Source of the DNA: Prevotella sp.
Lineage (GTDB): Bacteria; Bacteroidota; Bacteroidia; Bacteroidales; Bacteroidaceae
Assembly (NCBI GenBank): GCA_016291915.1
Contig: JAEEZP010000073.1
Location: 1 to 5,875 of the forward strand
Reading direction: 5' to 3'
DNA length: 5,875 nt
The notes below the pieces were generated by a model. The model had not been told where the DNA came from. It made no database searches and saw nothing but the letters and a program-made list of their open reading frames with translations. Shown here piece by piece: positions 1 through 5,875 of this stretch (its first letter is position 1; each line of letters starts with the position of its first letter). Made by a program: the position numbers and the translations under genes.

Positions 1-329
1 AAGAGCTCACCCTCCGGACCGAAGTACTTCTTCTTCAGTTCACTGGCTTCCTTCTCTTTGTTCATGATAGCCTCTTGCTTGGCTTTCTTCTGTTCCTGAG
101 AGAGGAAGACCACCTCGTTCTGGTAGTTCTTATAGAGTGTCTGTGCCTCAGCATTGATAGCCTCCACCTCGGCCTGCCATTTCTTAGACGACTGGTTGAG
201 CTGTTCGTTGGCTCTCTCATAAGCGGGGATATTCTTCAGGATATAATCCATGTCTATCAACGCGAATTTCTGTGCATTTGCCGTTATCGCGGCTACCGCG
301 AGCAGGCATACTGTTATCATCTTCTTCAT
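1..329 (-). CDS. OmpH/Skp-family periplasmic chaperone (C-terminus cut off by window edge)
   Basis: The minus strand from 329 to the edge encodes 109 complete codons, starting MKKMITVCLLAVAAITANA and then QKFALIDMDYILKNIP. Residues 1-19 are a clear Sec signal peptide with an ANA|Q cleavage site. The short strand after it (KFALIDMDYIL) is the N-terminal signature of the OmpH/Skp family. From about residue 40 onward the sequence is Lys/Glu/Gln/Ala-rich and helical, as expected for the coiled-coil arms that hold unfolded outer-membrane proteins in the periplasm. Family members are usually about 160-180 residues, so roughly 55-70 are missing. An in-frame ATG two codons upstream (333-335, giving MLMKKM) is possible; 329 is chosen because MKK is the more typical signal-peptide start. 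Neither has a strong Shine-Dalgarno sequence. Its position downstream of bamA is the classic order. In Bacteroidales a second ompH copy and murI often follow, but they are outside the window. Confidence 0.9.
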   Translation of the reverse strand, partial: MKKMITVCLLAVAAITANAQKFALIDMDYILKNIPAYERANEQLNQSSKKWQAEVEAINAEAQTLYKNYQNEVVFLSQEQKKAKQEAIMNKEKEASELKKKYFGPEGEL

Positions 330-335
330 AAGCAT

Positions 336-408
336 TCTGTCTAAACAACTTTTTGACGTTAGAAAAACATTTAGGTTTATTCTGCCTATTTTTAATATAT
401 CTAAAACA
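336..408. other. AT-rich bamA-ompH intergenic spacer
   Basis: This 73-base spacer is about 25% G+C by hand count (18 of 73), far lower than the flanking genes. On the transcribed strand I see no convincing Bacteroidota -7 element (TAnnTTTG) and no stable GC-rich hairpin followed by a T-run. The likeliest reading is an untranslated leader within an operon. An unrecognised promoter for ompH cannot be excluded from sequence alone. Confidence 0.5.
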
Positions 409-3033
409 TTAGAACTCCTGACCGAGGATGAAGTGGAACTGACTGCCACCCTTTGTTCCGAAGACCTTATCGAAACCGTAGGCCCAGTCGATACCCATCA
501 GACCGACCATCGGGAGGAAGATACGTACACCCACACCTGCTGAACGCTTCATGTCGAACGGATTGAAGTTCTTCGTATCGTTCCAGGCGTTACCGGCCTC
601 AGCGAAGGTCAGTCCGTAGATGGTGGTGTTACCCAACAGGAACGGATAGCGCAGCTCGAGGGTGAAACGGTCGTAGGCATAACCATCCTGATAGTAAGGA
701 GTGAGTGAGCCGTTGTCGTAACCACGCAGGGCGATGGTCTCGGTAGCATAACCGGTAGAGTAGCCGCTCATACCGTCACCACCCATGTAGTAGGTCTCAA
801 ACGGTGACTTCTTATGTTTGTTGTAAGCACCCAAGATACCGAACTCCACACGGGTCATCAGCACGAAACATTTCTGTCCGCTGGTCAGTGCCGTGTAAGT
901 CTTGCTTCTGAACTTCCACTTGTGATACTCAATCCAGCGATATTTCTCCTGCTGCTGTTCTGTGTAATTGGCAGCTGCAGAGTTGGTCGCCAGGTTAGCA
1001 TAGTCCTTTCCATCCCATGCCGACCATGGTGGGGTAAGGCTTACCGATGCCATGAACTCTGAACCACGACGTGGGAACAGTTGGTTATCGGTAGATACAC
1101 GTGACAGGGTGATACCCAGGTTCAGGTTATTACAGTTACCGTTGGATACGAGGAAGTAACTCCAGTTCTTCAGCATATAACGGGTATAGGCCAACTCTGC
1201 ACTGAGCGTGAAGTAGTCATCCGGCCAGCGCAGACGCTTTCCCCATCCTACACTGACACCCATCAGCTTGACAAACTTATCCGGATCGTAGTAACTCTCG
1301 TAGTTATTATAATAGTTATTATAGTAGCTACCATAACCATACATATAATTATAATAGTTATTATAGTAGGCATTGTTGTAATATCTGCTCGACACGTCGG
1401 TCTGCTTAGAGAAATATGCACCCACGGTAAACTGTATCGGGCGCTTGCCACCAAACCAGTTGGTGCTGTAGCTGGCGTTATACGACTGGTAGTATGTACC
1501 GTTGGTCTGTGCACCGATAGATAATACCTCACCGTCGCCGATAGGCATGATACCACGGTGCTCCTTATTCTTATTAAAGAGGTTGGCCATGGAGAAGTTG
1601 TTCAGCTTCAGACCGACACGCATGATAACACCTGTCTGTCCCCATCCTAATGAGAGTTCCACCTGGTCGTTGCTCTTCTGCACCAGATCCCAGTTGATGT
1701 CTACCGTGCCGTCTTCGTAGTTTGGTTTCACATCAGGATTTACCTGCTCAGGATCGAAGTGTCCCATAGAGGCCAACTCACGTGCAGAACGCTGCAGGGC
1801 ATCCTTCGAGAAGAGATCACCTGGCTTTGTACGCAACTCACGGCGCACCACATTCTCATACAGTCGGTCGTTACCATTGATACGTACCCTGCTGATATGT
1901 GCCTGCGGTCCTTCCTGGATACGCATTTCCAGATCGATAGAGTCGCCCACGATATTCACCTCGGTAGGTTGCAGGTTGTAGAACAGATAACCGTTGTTCC
2001 AATAGAGGTTACCCACGGCATCCTCATCCTCAGACAGACGCTTACCCATCAGTTTCTGGTTGTACACATCACCGTGCTTCATACCTAACACCGCACTCAA
2101 CTGGTCGGTATTATAGATGGTGTTACCCACCCACTTGATATCACGGATGTAGTATTTCTGTCCTTCCTCAACCTTCACATATACGTTGACATGCTTGTCG
2201 TCGTAGTTCCACACACTGTCTTCCAGAATGGTGGCGTCACGGTAGCCATACTCATTGTATTTCTCCAAGAGCGTCTTCTTATCCTCTGCCCAGCGCTCTG
2301 GCGTGAACTTCTTTGATTTCAGGAAGTTGGAGAACTTACCTGCCTCATGGATCTTAGAGAAGGCACCCTTAGAGAACAGTCCTCCCTTGATCTTCTTGTC
2401 TGACAGTTTCTCATTACCATCGATGATAATCTCGTGAACGCGCATCTTCTCTTTCTTATCCACCTCCACATCAAGGATCACATAACCCTTCTGAGAGACG
2501 TCATCACGCTGATTGATTGTTATCTCAGCATTCTTGAAACCTTTGTCATCGAAATACCTCTTGGCCAGGATCTTCGCACGGTCAATAGCATTCGGTGTGA
2601 GCTGACCGCCCTTGAGCAGACCCAGCTTATTCTCCATATCCTCACGCTCACTCTTCTTCAGACCGATATAATTGATGTTAGAGACACGAGGACGCATGGT
2701 CAGGTAGATATGCAGGTACACATGATCACCAACCAAAGAGTCGGCCACGATAGACACGTCTGAGAACAGACCGTTCTTCCAATAGCGCTTTACAGCATCG
2801 GTGATGGCACTACCCGGCAATTCCACCTCCTGACCGGGTGTCAGTCCGGAGATACCTGCCAAAGCATAGTCTTCATAGCCCTCTACACCAGAAACGGCAA
2901 TACCCGCAATCTTACATATACGGGGTGAACCAGCATAGGTAATATCGGGATTGACGATCTTCTCTTGTGCGTATGCTCCTGTGGATAGGATCAGTGTTAG
3001 GAGTAATAAGAGATTTTTATATAACTTATTCAT
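409..3033 (-). CDS. bamA: BamA, outer-membrane protein assembly factor (Omp85 family)
   Basis: This is the central subunit of the BAM complex, which inserts beta-barrel proteins into the outer membrane. The product has 874 residues, longer than the roughly 810 of E. coli. Residues 1-22 are a signal peptide ending AYA|Q. Five POTRA domains follow at roughly 38-112, 113-193, 196-292, 293-375 and 378-452. The repeated pattern 'G-N/D-x-x-L/Y' is visible in IDGNEKL, WVGNTIYN and INGNDRLYE. The barrel spans about 455-874 and ends in a terminal Phe (FHFILGQEF), the usual outer-membrane C-terminal signal. LRGY at 769-772 corresponds to the VRGF lid-loop motif of Omp85 proteins. Bacteroidota-type additions are an enlarged POTRA3, a Tyr/Asn-rich loop at 551-582 and a lengthened loop before LRGY. 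The start at 3033 sits 26 nt after the uppS stop, behind an A-rich leader without clear Shine-Dalgarno. The neighbours uppS and ompH support the identification. Confidence 0.96.
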   Translation of the reverse strand: MNKLYKNLLLLLTLILSTGAYAQEKIVNPDITYAGSPRICKIAGIAVSGVEGYEDYALAGISGLTPGQEVELPGSAITDAVKRYWKNGLFSDVSIVADSLVGDHVYLHIYLTMRPRVSNINYIGLKKSEREDMENKLGLLKGGQLTPNAIDRAKILAKRYFDDKGFKNAEITINQRDDVSQKGYVILDVEVDKKEKMRVHEIIIDGNEKLSDKKIKGGLFSKGAFSKIHEAGKFSNFLKSKKFTPERWAEDKKTLLEKYNEYGYRDATILEDSVWNYDDKHVNVYVKVEEGQKYYIRDIKWVGNTIYNTDQLSAVLGMKHGDVYNQKLMGKRLSEDEDAVGNLYWNNGYLFYNLQPTEVNIVGDSIDLEMRIQEGPQAHISRVRINGNDRLYENVVRRELRTKPGDLFSKDALQRSARELASMGHFDPEQVNPDVKPNYEDGTVDINWDLVQKSNDQVELSLGWGQTGVIMRVGLKLNNFSMANLFNKNKEHRGIMPIGDGEVLSIGAQTNGTYYQSYNASYSTNWFGGKRPIQFTVGAYFSKQTDVSSRYYNNAYYNNYYNYMYGYGSYYNNYYNNYESYYDPDKFVKLMGVSVGWGKRLRWPDDYFTLSAELAYTRYMLKNWSYFLVSNGNCNNLNLGITLSRVSTDNQLFPRRGSEFMASVSLTPPWSAWDGKDYANLATNSAAANYTEQQQEKYRWIEYHKWKFRSKTYTALTSGQKCFVLMTRVEFGILGAYNKHKKSPFETYYMGGDGMSGYSTGYATETIALRGYDNGSLTPYYQDGYAYDRFTLELRYPFLLGNTTIYGLTFAEAGNAWNDTKNFNPFDMKRSAGVGVRIFLPMVGLMGIDWAYGFDKVFGTKGGSQFHFILGQEF
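1306..1369. repeat. In-frame 22-bp direct repeat pair within bamA
   Basis: The 22 bases at 1306-1327 recur exactly at 1348-1369, with starts 42 bases (14 codons) apart, so the reading frame is kept. On the minus strand each copy encodes YYNNYYN. Each copy also contains a 7-base inverted pair around a 2-base spacer (TATAATA-GT-TATTATA, at 1308-1323 and 1350-1365). The segment is strongly AT-rich compared with the rest of the gene. It is coding sequence for the BamA Tyr/Asn-rich loop, not a mobile element. Such repeats could allow slippage or recombination that changes loop length in 14-codon steps; that is inference. Confidence 0.85.
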
Positions 3034-3059
3034 CTATATCTTGTATTTCTACGTTCACA

Positions 3060-3800
3060 TTATTTATTCTCGTTCTCTACCTGTTCTTCTGTCTTACCGA
3101 AGCGACGCTGTCTTGACTGATAGCTGATGATGGCCTCATGGAGGGCTTTCTCATCAAAGTCTGGCCAATAAGTATCACAGAAATATAATTCTGAATAGGC
3201 AATCTGCCACAACAGGTAATTCGATATGCGCAACTCACCACCCGTACGGATCAGCAGGTCTGGATCGGGCATGAAGTTGGTAGTGAGATGACGACTGATA
3301 AACTCTTCCGTGATATCCTCCTGAGCAAGAGGAGACGTTGCGGCTTCCTGAAGGATATCCTTCACGGCCTTGGTGATCTCCCATCGGCTGGAATAGCTCA
3401 GCGCCACCACCAAGGTCATCGTATCGTTATCCTTGGTACGCTCGATGGTCTGCTGCAGTTTCTCCCGCACATTAGCCGGCAGGCGCTCCATATCACCGAT
3501 CACCTGAAGACCCACATTATGCTTCATGAAGATCTCATCTTCCAATGACGTGAGCACCAGTCCCATCAAGGCAGAAACCTCATCCACGGGACGGTTCCAG
3601 TTCTCTGTAGAGAAGGTGTAAAGTGTAAGGTACTTCACCCCCAGACGGACACACTCTGCCGTGATACGGCGTACGGTCTCCACACCAGCCTGATGACCGG
3701 CATTGCGTGCCAATCCACGAGCTGTTGCCCACCGTCCGTTACCATCCATGATAATGGCGATATGTTCGGGTATCCGCTGCTTGTCTATCTTATCAATCAT
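3060..3800 (-). CDS. uppS: Isoprenyl transferase / (2Z,6E)-undecaprenyl-diphosphate synthase (UppS)
   Basis: This cytosolic cis-prenyltransferase condenses farnesyl diphosphate with eight isopentenyl diphosphates. The product is the C55 carrier for peptidoglycan, O-antigen and capsule assembly. The 246 residues match the usual size. The diagnostic motif IAIIMDGNGRWA is at 14-25, with catalytic Asp19. R23, R32 and H36 (ARNAGHQAG), the FSTENW block at 63-68, R70, and the C-terminal RTGGELRISNYLLWQIAYSE (R185, R191, S193, E204) are all present. By position these equal the E. coli substrate- and Mg-binding residues D26, R30, R39, H43, F70, R77, R194, R200, S202 and E213. The ALSYSSRWEI variant at 133-142 replaces the NYGGR-type motif of proteobacteria and is, as I recall, usual in Bacteroidales. 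The start codon overlaps the end of the upstream gene by 8 nt, so translational coupling is likely. bamA follows after 26 nt. Confidence 0.97.
   Translation of the reverse strand: MIDKIDKQRIPEHIAIIMDGNGRWATARGLARNAGHQAGVETVRRITAECVRLGVKYLTLYTFSTENWNRPVDEVSALMGLVLTSLEDEIFMKHNVGLQVIGDMERLPANVREKLQQTIERTKDNDTMTLVVALSYSSRWEITKAVKDILQEAATSPLAQEDITEEFISRHLTTNFMPDPDLLIRTGGELRISNYLLWQIAYSELYFCDTYWPDFDEKALHEAIISYQSRQRRFGKTEEQVENENK
3793..3800 (-). promoter_or_regulatory. 8-nt stop/start overlap (DUF6089-like gene to uppS)
   Basis: The uppS ATG (3800-3798) lies before the TGA of the upstream gene (3795-3793) in a different frame. The uppS ribosome-binding region is therefore inside the last codons of the upstream gene; just before the ATG it reads AAAGACAGAG, with no strong Shine-Dalgarno. 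This arrangement typically gives coupled translation. The UppS N-terminus (MIDKIDKQRIPEHIAIIMDG) matches the family's usual lead-in to the catalytic motif, which supports this start over a later one. Confidence 0.75.
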
Positions 3801-4476
3801 CTCTGTCTTTATTACAGGTCTTACACTTGGGCAGGAAACTGTACGTCAGGCTGACCTGCAGGGCAGAATAGCCGTCTGTATTCTTAAACAGTCCACTGCT
3901 CTTAATACCATAAGGGTCGGCGACGCCATCCAACTCATCACTCCAGGTGAAATGCATCGCCCACTCTACACCGAGGTTCAGACGCGTAGCGATCTTGAAC
4001 TTCACACCGGCACCGATGGGGAAGTTACCCGTGAACTTACTGCCTTCAGCAGTATCAGCATAGGTAGCTCCCAAGCCGAGGAAGATAAACGGTGTGATCC
4101 GTCGCGCACCCCGATAGTCATGTCCTGTCCCATAGGGCCAGAAATTATATTCATAGCGAAGGCCGAAGTCAACCAGTTTGTTACTGAACGACTGCAGTTC
4201 CTCCGCCTTCAGATATTTCGTCTCCACATCCTTTGGGTCACCACTTAATGTCCCGTAGGATAGATTGGCAGCCAGATCCATATACGGATTGAAGACTCTG
4301 CGCAACACCACCGTAGCCATCGGCTGCAGGCTCTTACCCAGACTGCCATTGAAATCCCCTTTATATGATAAGGTACCGACACCCGCACCTATCTCCATCT
4401 TATACTCGTCATCCCATTGGGCATAACCGCCAAGGACTGAGAGCAAGAGCAATGTCGCAAGCGCCAGTCTTTTCAT
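3793..4476 (-). CDS. DUF6089-like predicted outer-membrane beta-barrel protein
   Basis: The product has 227 residues. Residues 1-19 form a signal peptide (MKR, Leu-rich core, GGYA|Q). The mature part alternates hydrophobic and polar residues in repeated strands such as MEIGAGVGTLSYKGDF (27-42), LVDFGLRYEYNFWPYG (101-116), TPFIFLGLGATYA (128-140), GAGVKFKIATRLNLGVEWAM (155-174) and ALQVSLTYSFL (205-215). This suggests a small outer-membrane barrel of about eight strands. I recognise it as resembling the DUF6089 family, which as I recall often sits directly before uppS-bamA in Bacteroidales; its molecular role is unknown to me. Oddly, the chain ends after the last strand with a short charged tail containing CKTC (218-221). 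A purine-rich AAAAGGAAGA precedes the ATG at 4476, which follows the upstream stop by 13 nt. Its 3' end overlaps uppS by 8 nt. It is probably a BAM client, and a role in envelope assembly is only suggested by context. Confidence 0.82.
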   Translation of the reverse strand: MKRLALATLLLLSVLGGYAQWDDEYKMEIGAGVGTLSYKGDFNGSLGKSLQPMATVVLRRVFNPYMDLAANLSYGTLSGDPKDVETKYLKAEELQSFSNKLVDFGLRYEYNFWPYGTGHDYRGARRITPFIFLGLGATYADTAEGSKFTGNFPIGAGVKFKIATRLNLGVEWAMHFTWSDELDGVADPYGIKSSGLFKNTDGYSALQVSLTYSFLPKCKTCNKDRDD

Positions 4477-4477
4477 A

Positions 4478-4487
4478 TCTTCCTTTT
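4478..4487 (-). promoter_or_regulatory. Purine-rich possible ribosome-binding site
   Basis: In the 13-nt gap before the DUF6089-like gene the transcribed strand reads AAAAGGAAGA, one base before the ATG. GGAA is a partial Shine-Dalgarno match, though closer to the start codon than the ideal spacing. It is the clearest such signal in the window, since the bamA, uppS and ompH starts lack one, and it supports the start at 4476. Bacteroidota initiation generally depends little on Shine-Dalgarno pairing, so the functional weight is modest. Confidence 0.4.
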
Positions 4488-4489
4488 AT

Positions 4490-5875
4490 TTACTCCGTAA
4501 AGGACTTCTTCACATCAGACCACCCATATTTATTCAGTCGTCCGCGCCATACCTGTCCGGTTCCACCGCAAACGATCCATATATACCTACTGTCATCGGT
4601 CACCAGCGTAAACGAGGTGTTGCTGCTTGACAGTCCCTCCGGCAGAGGGAAGTATTTTGATGTCTTCCAGTTGATGCCGCCATCCTGGCTGACATACAAC
4701 TGTGAGAATCCCTTCTCGTCACAAGCTCCGATACCGTCACCACCTAAGGCTAACAGCACGTCCACATAGGGAACGACGGTCAGGTTCGACAAGCGGGGCA
4801 GACGGAAACGGATATCATCCTTCACATCGTAATAGCTCCAGCTATGGGTAGCAGCACCAGAAGCGTATTCCTCTACCTTGCCCCAAAGTTCCGCGTAAGC
4901 GTCGTCAGGGTAGGTATTGATATCACGGCTACCAACAAGAACCAGCTGATCGGTCTTCTCGTTTGTTTTGGATGGCAAACAGCTATAACTGATATCCTGT
5001 GCCGGCAACAGCAACTGATCATCATCCAGTTGCTCGGTTGTCCAAGTGGCACCGTCATCATACGAAGAGATCAGTTTTCCATCCTGACCGATAGCATAGA
5101 GAGCTACCGTGCTGGCAGCCACCAACTGGCGTACATTGATCTCACGCAACTCTGTCCAGTTGCTACCATCTGCGCATGACAGCAGTTTATTACCATCTTT
5201 CAGATACAAGACACCGTCTTTCTTCACCACGTTCTTATAAGCATCAGCAGAGAAAGTGCGTGATTGCTTCGTCCAACTGTTGCCATCTTGCTGTGAGGTA
5301 CTGAAGACCACCGTATTGTCGCCATTATTTCCGAATACCAGCACCTTGTCGGCAACACTCATGCCTTTCATCGTCTGCAAGGCAGCCAGCTCCGACTGGT
5401 TGTTCAGGGCTTTCCAACGGAAGGAGTCGGCCTCCTCCTGATGCACATTCACACGGATGGTATACTCACGACGCTGCTGTCCACTGTTGGAATAGACATA
5501 CATGGTGCGTGGAGAAGTGAAATTCAAAGAGTCGGTACTGTTATAGTACGACAGGGAGTCACTGGTCATACTCTTTACCAGCACTGTACCACTGTTCTTC
5601 GTACTGATGGTACAAATCACATGAGCGGCATCTGTTCCGTATGGCAGTGAGTCGGGGTTATAGATCTCCTGCTTAACCTGATCAATATAAAACTTATAGC
5701 TACTGCCAATAAAGGTAGTCTTATAGATACTATCCGTATTCGTTGATGACTTGGTATGCAGGTATCTGTTCAGCGTTCCCAAGGAAAACGCTGTAATAGC
5801 TGTATCTTCGTTGTATTCTATTTCGTTGTCACTATCACCTAAGCAAGAGCATAGGGAAACGATAGCACAGAGCAC
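4490..5875 (-). CDS. DUF6242-like lipoprotein with Asp-box beta-propeller (5' end cut by window edge)
   Basis: The open frame runs to the window edge with 461 or more codons. The visible N-terminus VLCAIVSLCSC is the end of a lipoprotein signal peptide; Cys11 (5843-5845) is the likely lipidated residue. The GTG at the edge is not a credible start because the positively charged n-region is missing, so the true start is probably some 10-15 codons upstream. After the Cys, LGDSDNEIEYNED is acidic, which fits Bacteroidota surface-export signals. Residues about 22-147 form an Ig-like beta domain (SSYKFYIDQVKQEIYNPDSL, then MYVYSNSG...YTIRVNVHQ). Residues about 150-461 look like a beta-propeller with Asp-boxes SYDDGATW (271-278) and SQDGGINW (396-403), plus weaker SCADGSNW (233-240) and QQDGNSW (195-201). 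This layout resembles DUF6242 proteins of Bacteroidales. No sialidase-type catalytic set is evident, so I assign no enzymatic function. It is probably first or early in the operon. Confidence 0.82.
   Translation of the reverse strand: MLCAIVSLCSCLGDSDNEIEYNEDTAITAFSLGTLNRYLHTKSSTNTDSIYKTTFIGSSYKFYIDQVKQEIYNPDSLPYGTDAAHVICTISTKNSGTVLVKSMTSDSLSYYNSTDSLNFTSPRTMYVYSNSGQQRREYTIRVNVHQEEADSFRWKALNNQSELAALQTMKGMSVADKVLVFGNNGDNTVVFSTSQQDGNSWTKQSRTFSADAYKNVVKKDGVLYLKDGNKLLSCADGSNWTELREINVRQLVAASTVALYAIGQDGKLISSYDDGATWTTEQLDDDQLLLPAQDISYSCLPSKTNEKTDQLVLVGSRDINTYPDDAYAELWGKVEEYASGAATHSWSYYDVKDDIRFRLPRLSNLTVVPYVDVLLALGGDGIGACDEKGFSQLYVSQDGGINWKTSKYFPLPEGLSSSNTSFTLVTDDSRYIWIVCGGTGQVWRGRLNKYGWSDVKKSFTE

Noticed and set aside
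336..408. Promoter or rho-independent terminator between bamA and ompH
   Set aside because: I found no TAnnTTTG-type -7 element with a matching -33 TTG, and no GC-rich stem followed by T residues on the transcribed strand.
1306..1369. Repeat pair considered as a CRISPR, integration site or terminator hairpin
   Set aside because: There are only two copies, they are in frame and code for YYNNYYN, and the inverted arms are AT-only with no T-run. Coding repetition explains all of it.
1263..1556. A 97-codon minus-strand frame rich in Ile/Thr
   Set aside because: It is an alternative frame of the BamA barrel; its Ile/Thr repeats are the frame-shifted reading of the YYNN-coding repeat.
1759..2088. 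A 109-codon plus-strand frame (and a similar one at 2434-2763)
   Set aside because: Both are antisense to conserved POTRA domains, with no recognisable product and no initiation signal. They are shadows of bamA.
3703..4248. A 181-codon open frame on the plus strand
   Set aside because: It is antisense to the well-supported start of uppS and most of the DUF6089-like gene, its translation resembles no family I know, and it has no signal peptide or ordered domain pattern. It is best explained as a shadow frame.
4844..5179. A 111-codon plus-strand frame opposite the lipoprotein gene
   Set aside because: It is antisense to the propeller region containing an Asp-box, and its product has no recognisable features.
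5873..5875. GTG at the window edge as the start of the lipoprotein gene
   Set aside because: It would leave only ten residues before the lipobox Cys and no positively charged n-region, so the real start must be outside the window.

Overview
The window looks like a chromosomal segment from a member of the Bacteroidota, most likely order Bacteroidales and plausibly Prevotella/Segatella or a close relative. The evidence is the gene set (a DUF6242-type lipoprotein, a DUF6089-type outer-membrane protein, UppS, a long Bacteroidota-style BamA and OmpH/Skp). Signal peptides ending in Ala followed by Gln and mostly weak Shine-Dalgarno sequences point the same way. Genus is inferred from family recall, not from a search.

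All five genes lie on the minus strand, so transcription runs from high to low coordinates. In that order they are: a DUF6242-like lipoprotein with an Asp-box propeller (4490-5875, signal-peptide start cut by the window edge); a DUF6089-like predicted outer-membrane beta-barrel (3793-4476); undecaprenyl-diphosphate synthase uppS (3060-3800); the outer-membrane assembly protein bamA (409-3033); and the N-terminal part of a periplasmic OmpH/Skp chaperone (1-329, C-terminus beyond the window). The spacings are 13 nt, an 8-nt overlap, 26 nt and about 75-80 nt. There is no room for other genes and no stretch over 100 bases without coding sequence.

The cluster is an envelope-building unit. UppS makes the C55 lipid carrier for peptidoglycan and surface polysaccharides. 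OmpH/Skp-type chaperones hold unfolded outer-membrane proteins in the periplasm, and BamA folds them into the outer membrane. The DUF6089 protein is itself a probable barrel and is translationally coupled to uppS. The first gene encodes a probable surface lipoprotein of unknown role.

This is mainly a conserved housekeeping locus, and I found no mobile element, CRISPR array, RNA gene or clearly new system. The points most worth a second look are the Tyr/Asn-rich extracellular loop of BamA encoded by in-frame DNA repeats, the two uncharacterised envelope proteins tied to uppS-bamA, and the consistent Ala|Gln cleavage sites.
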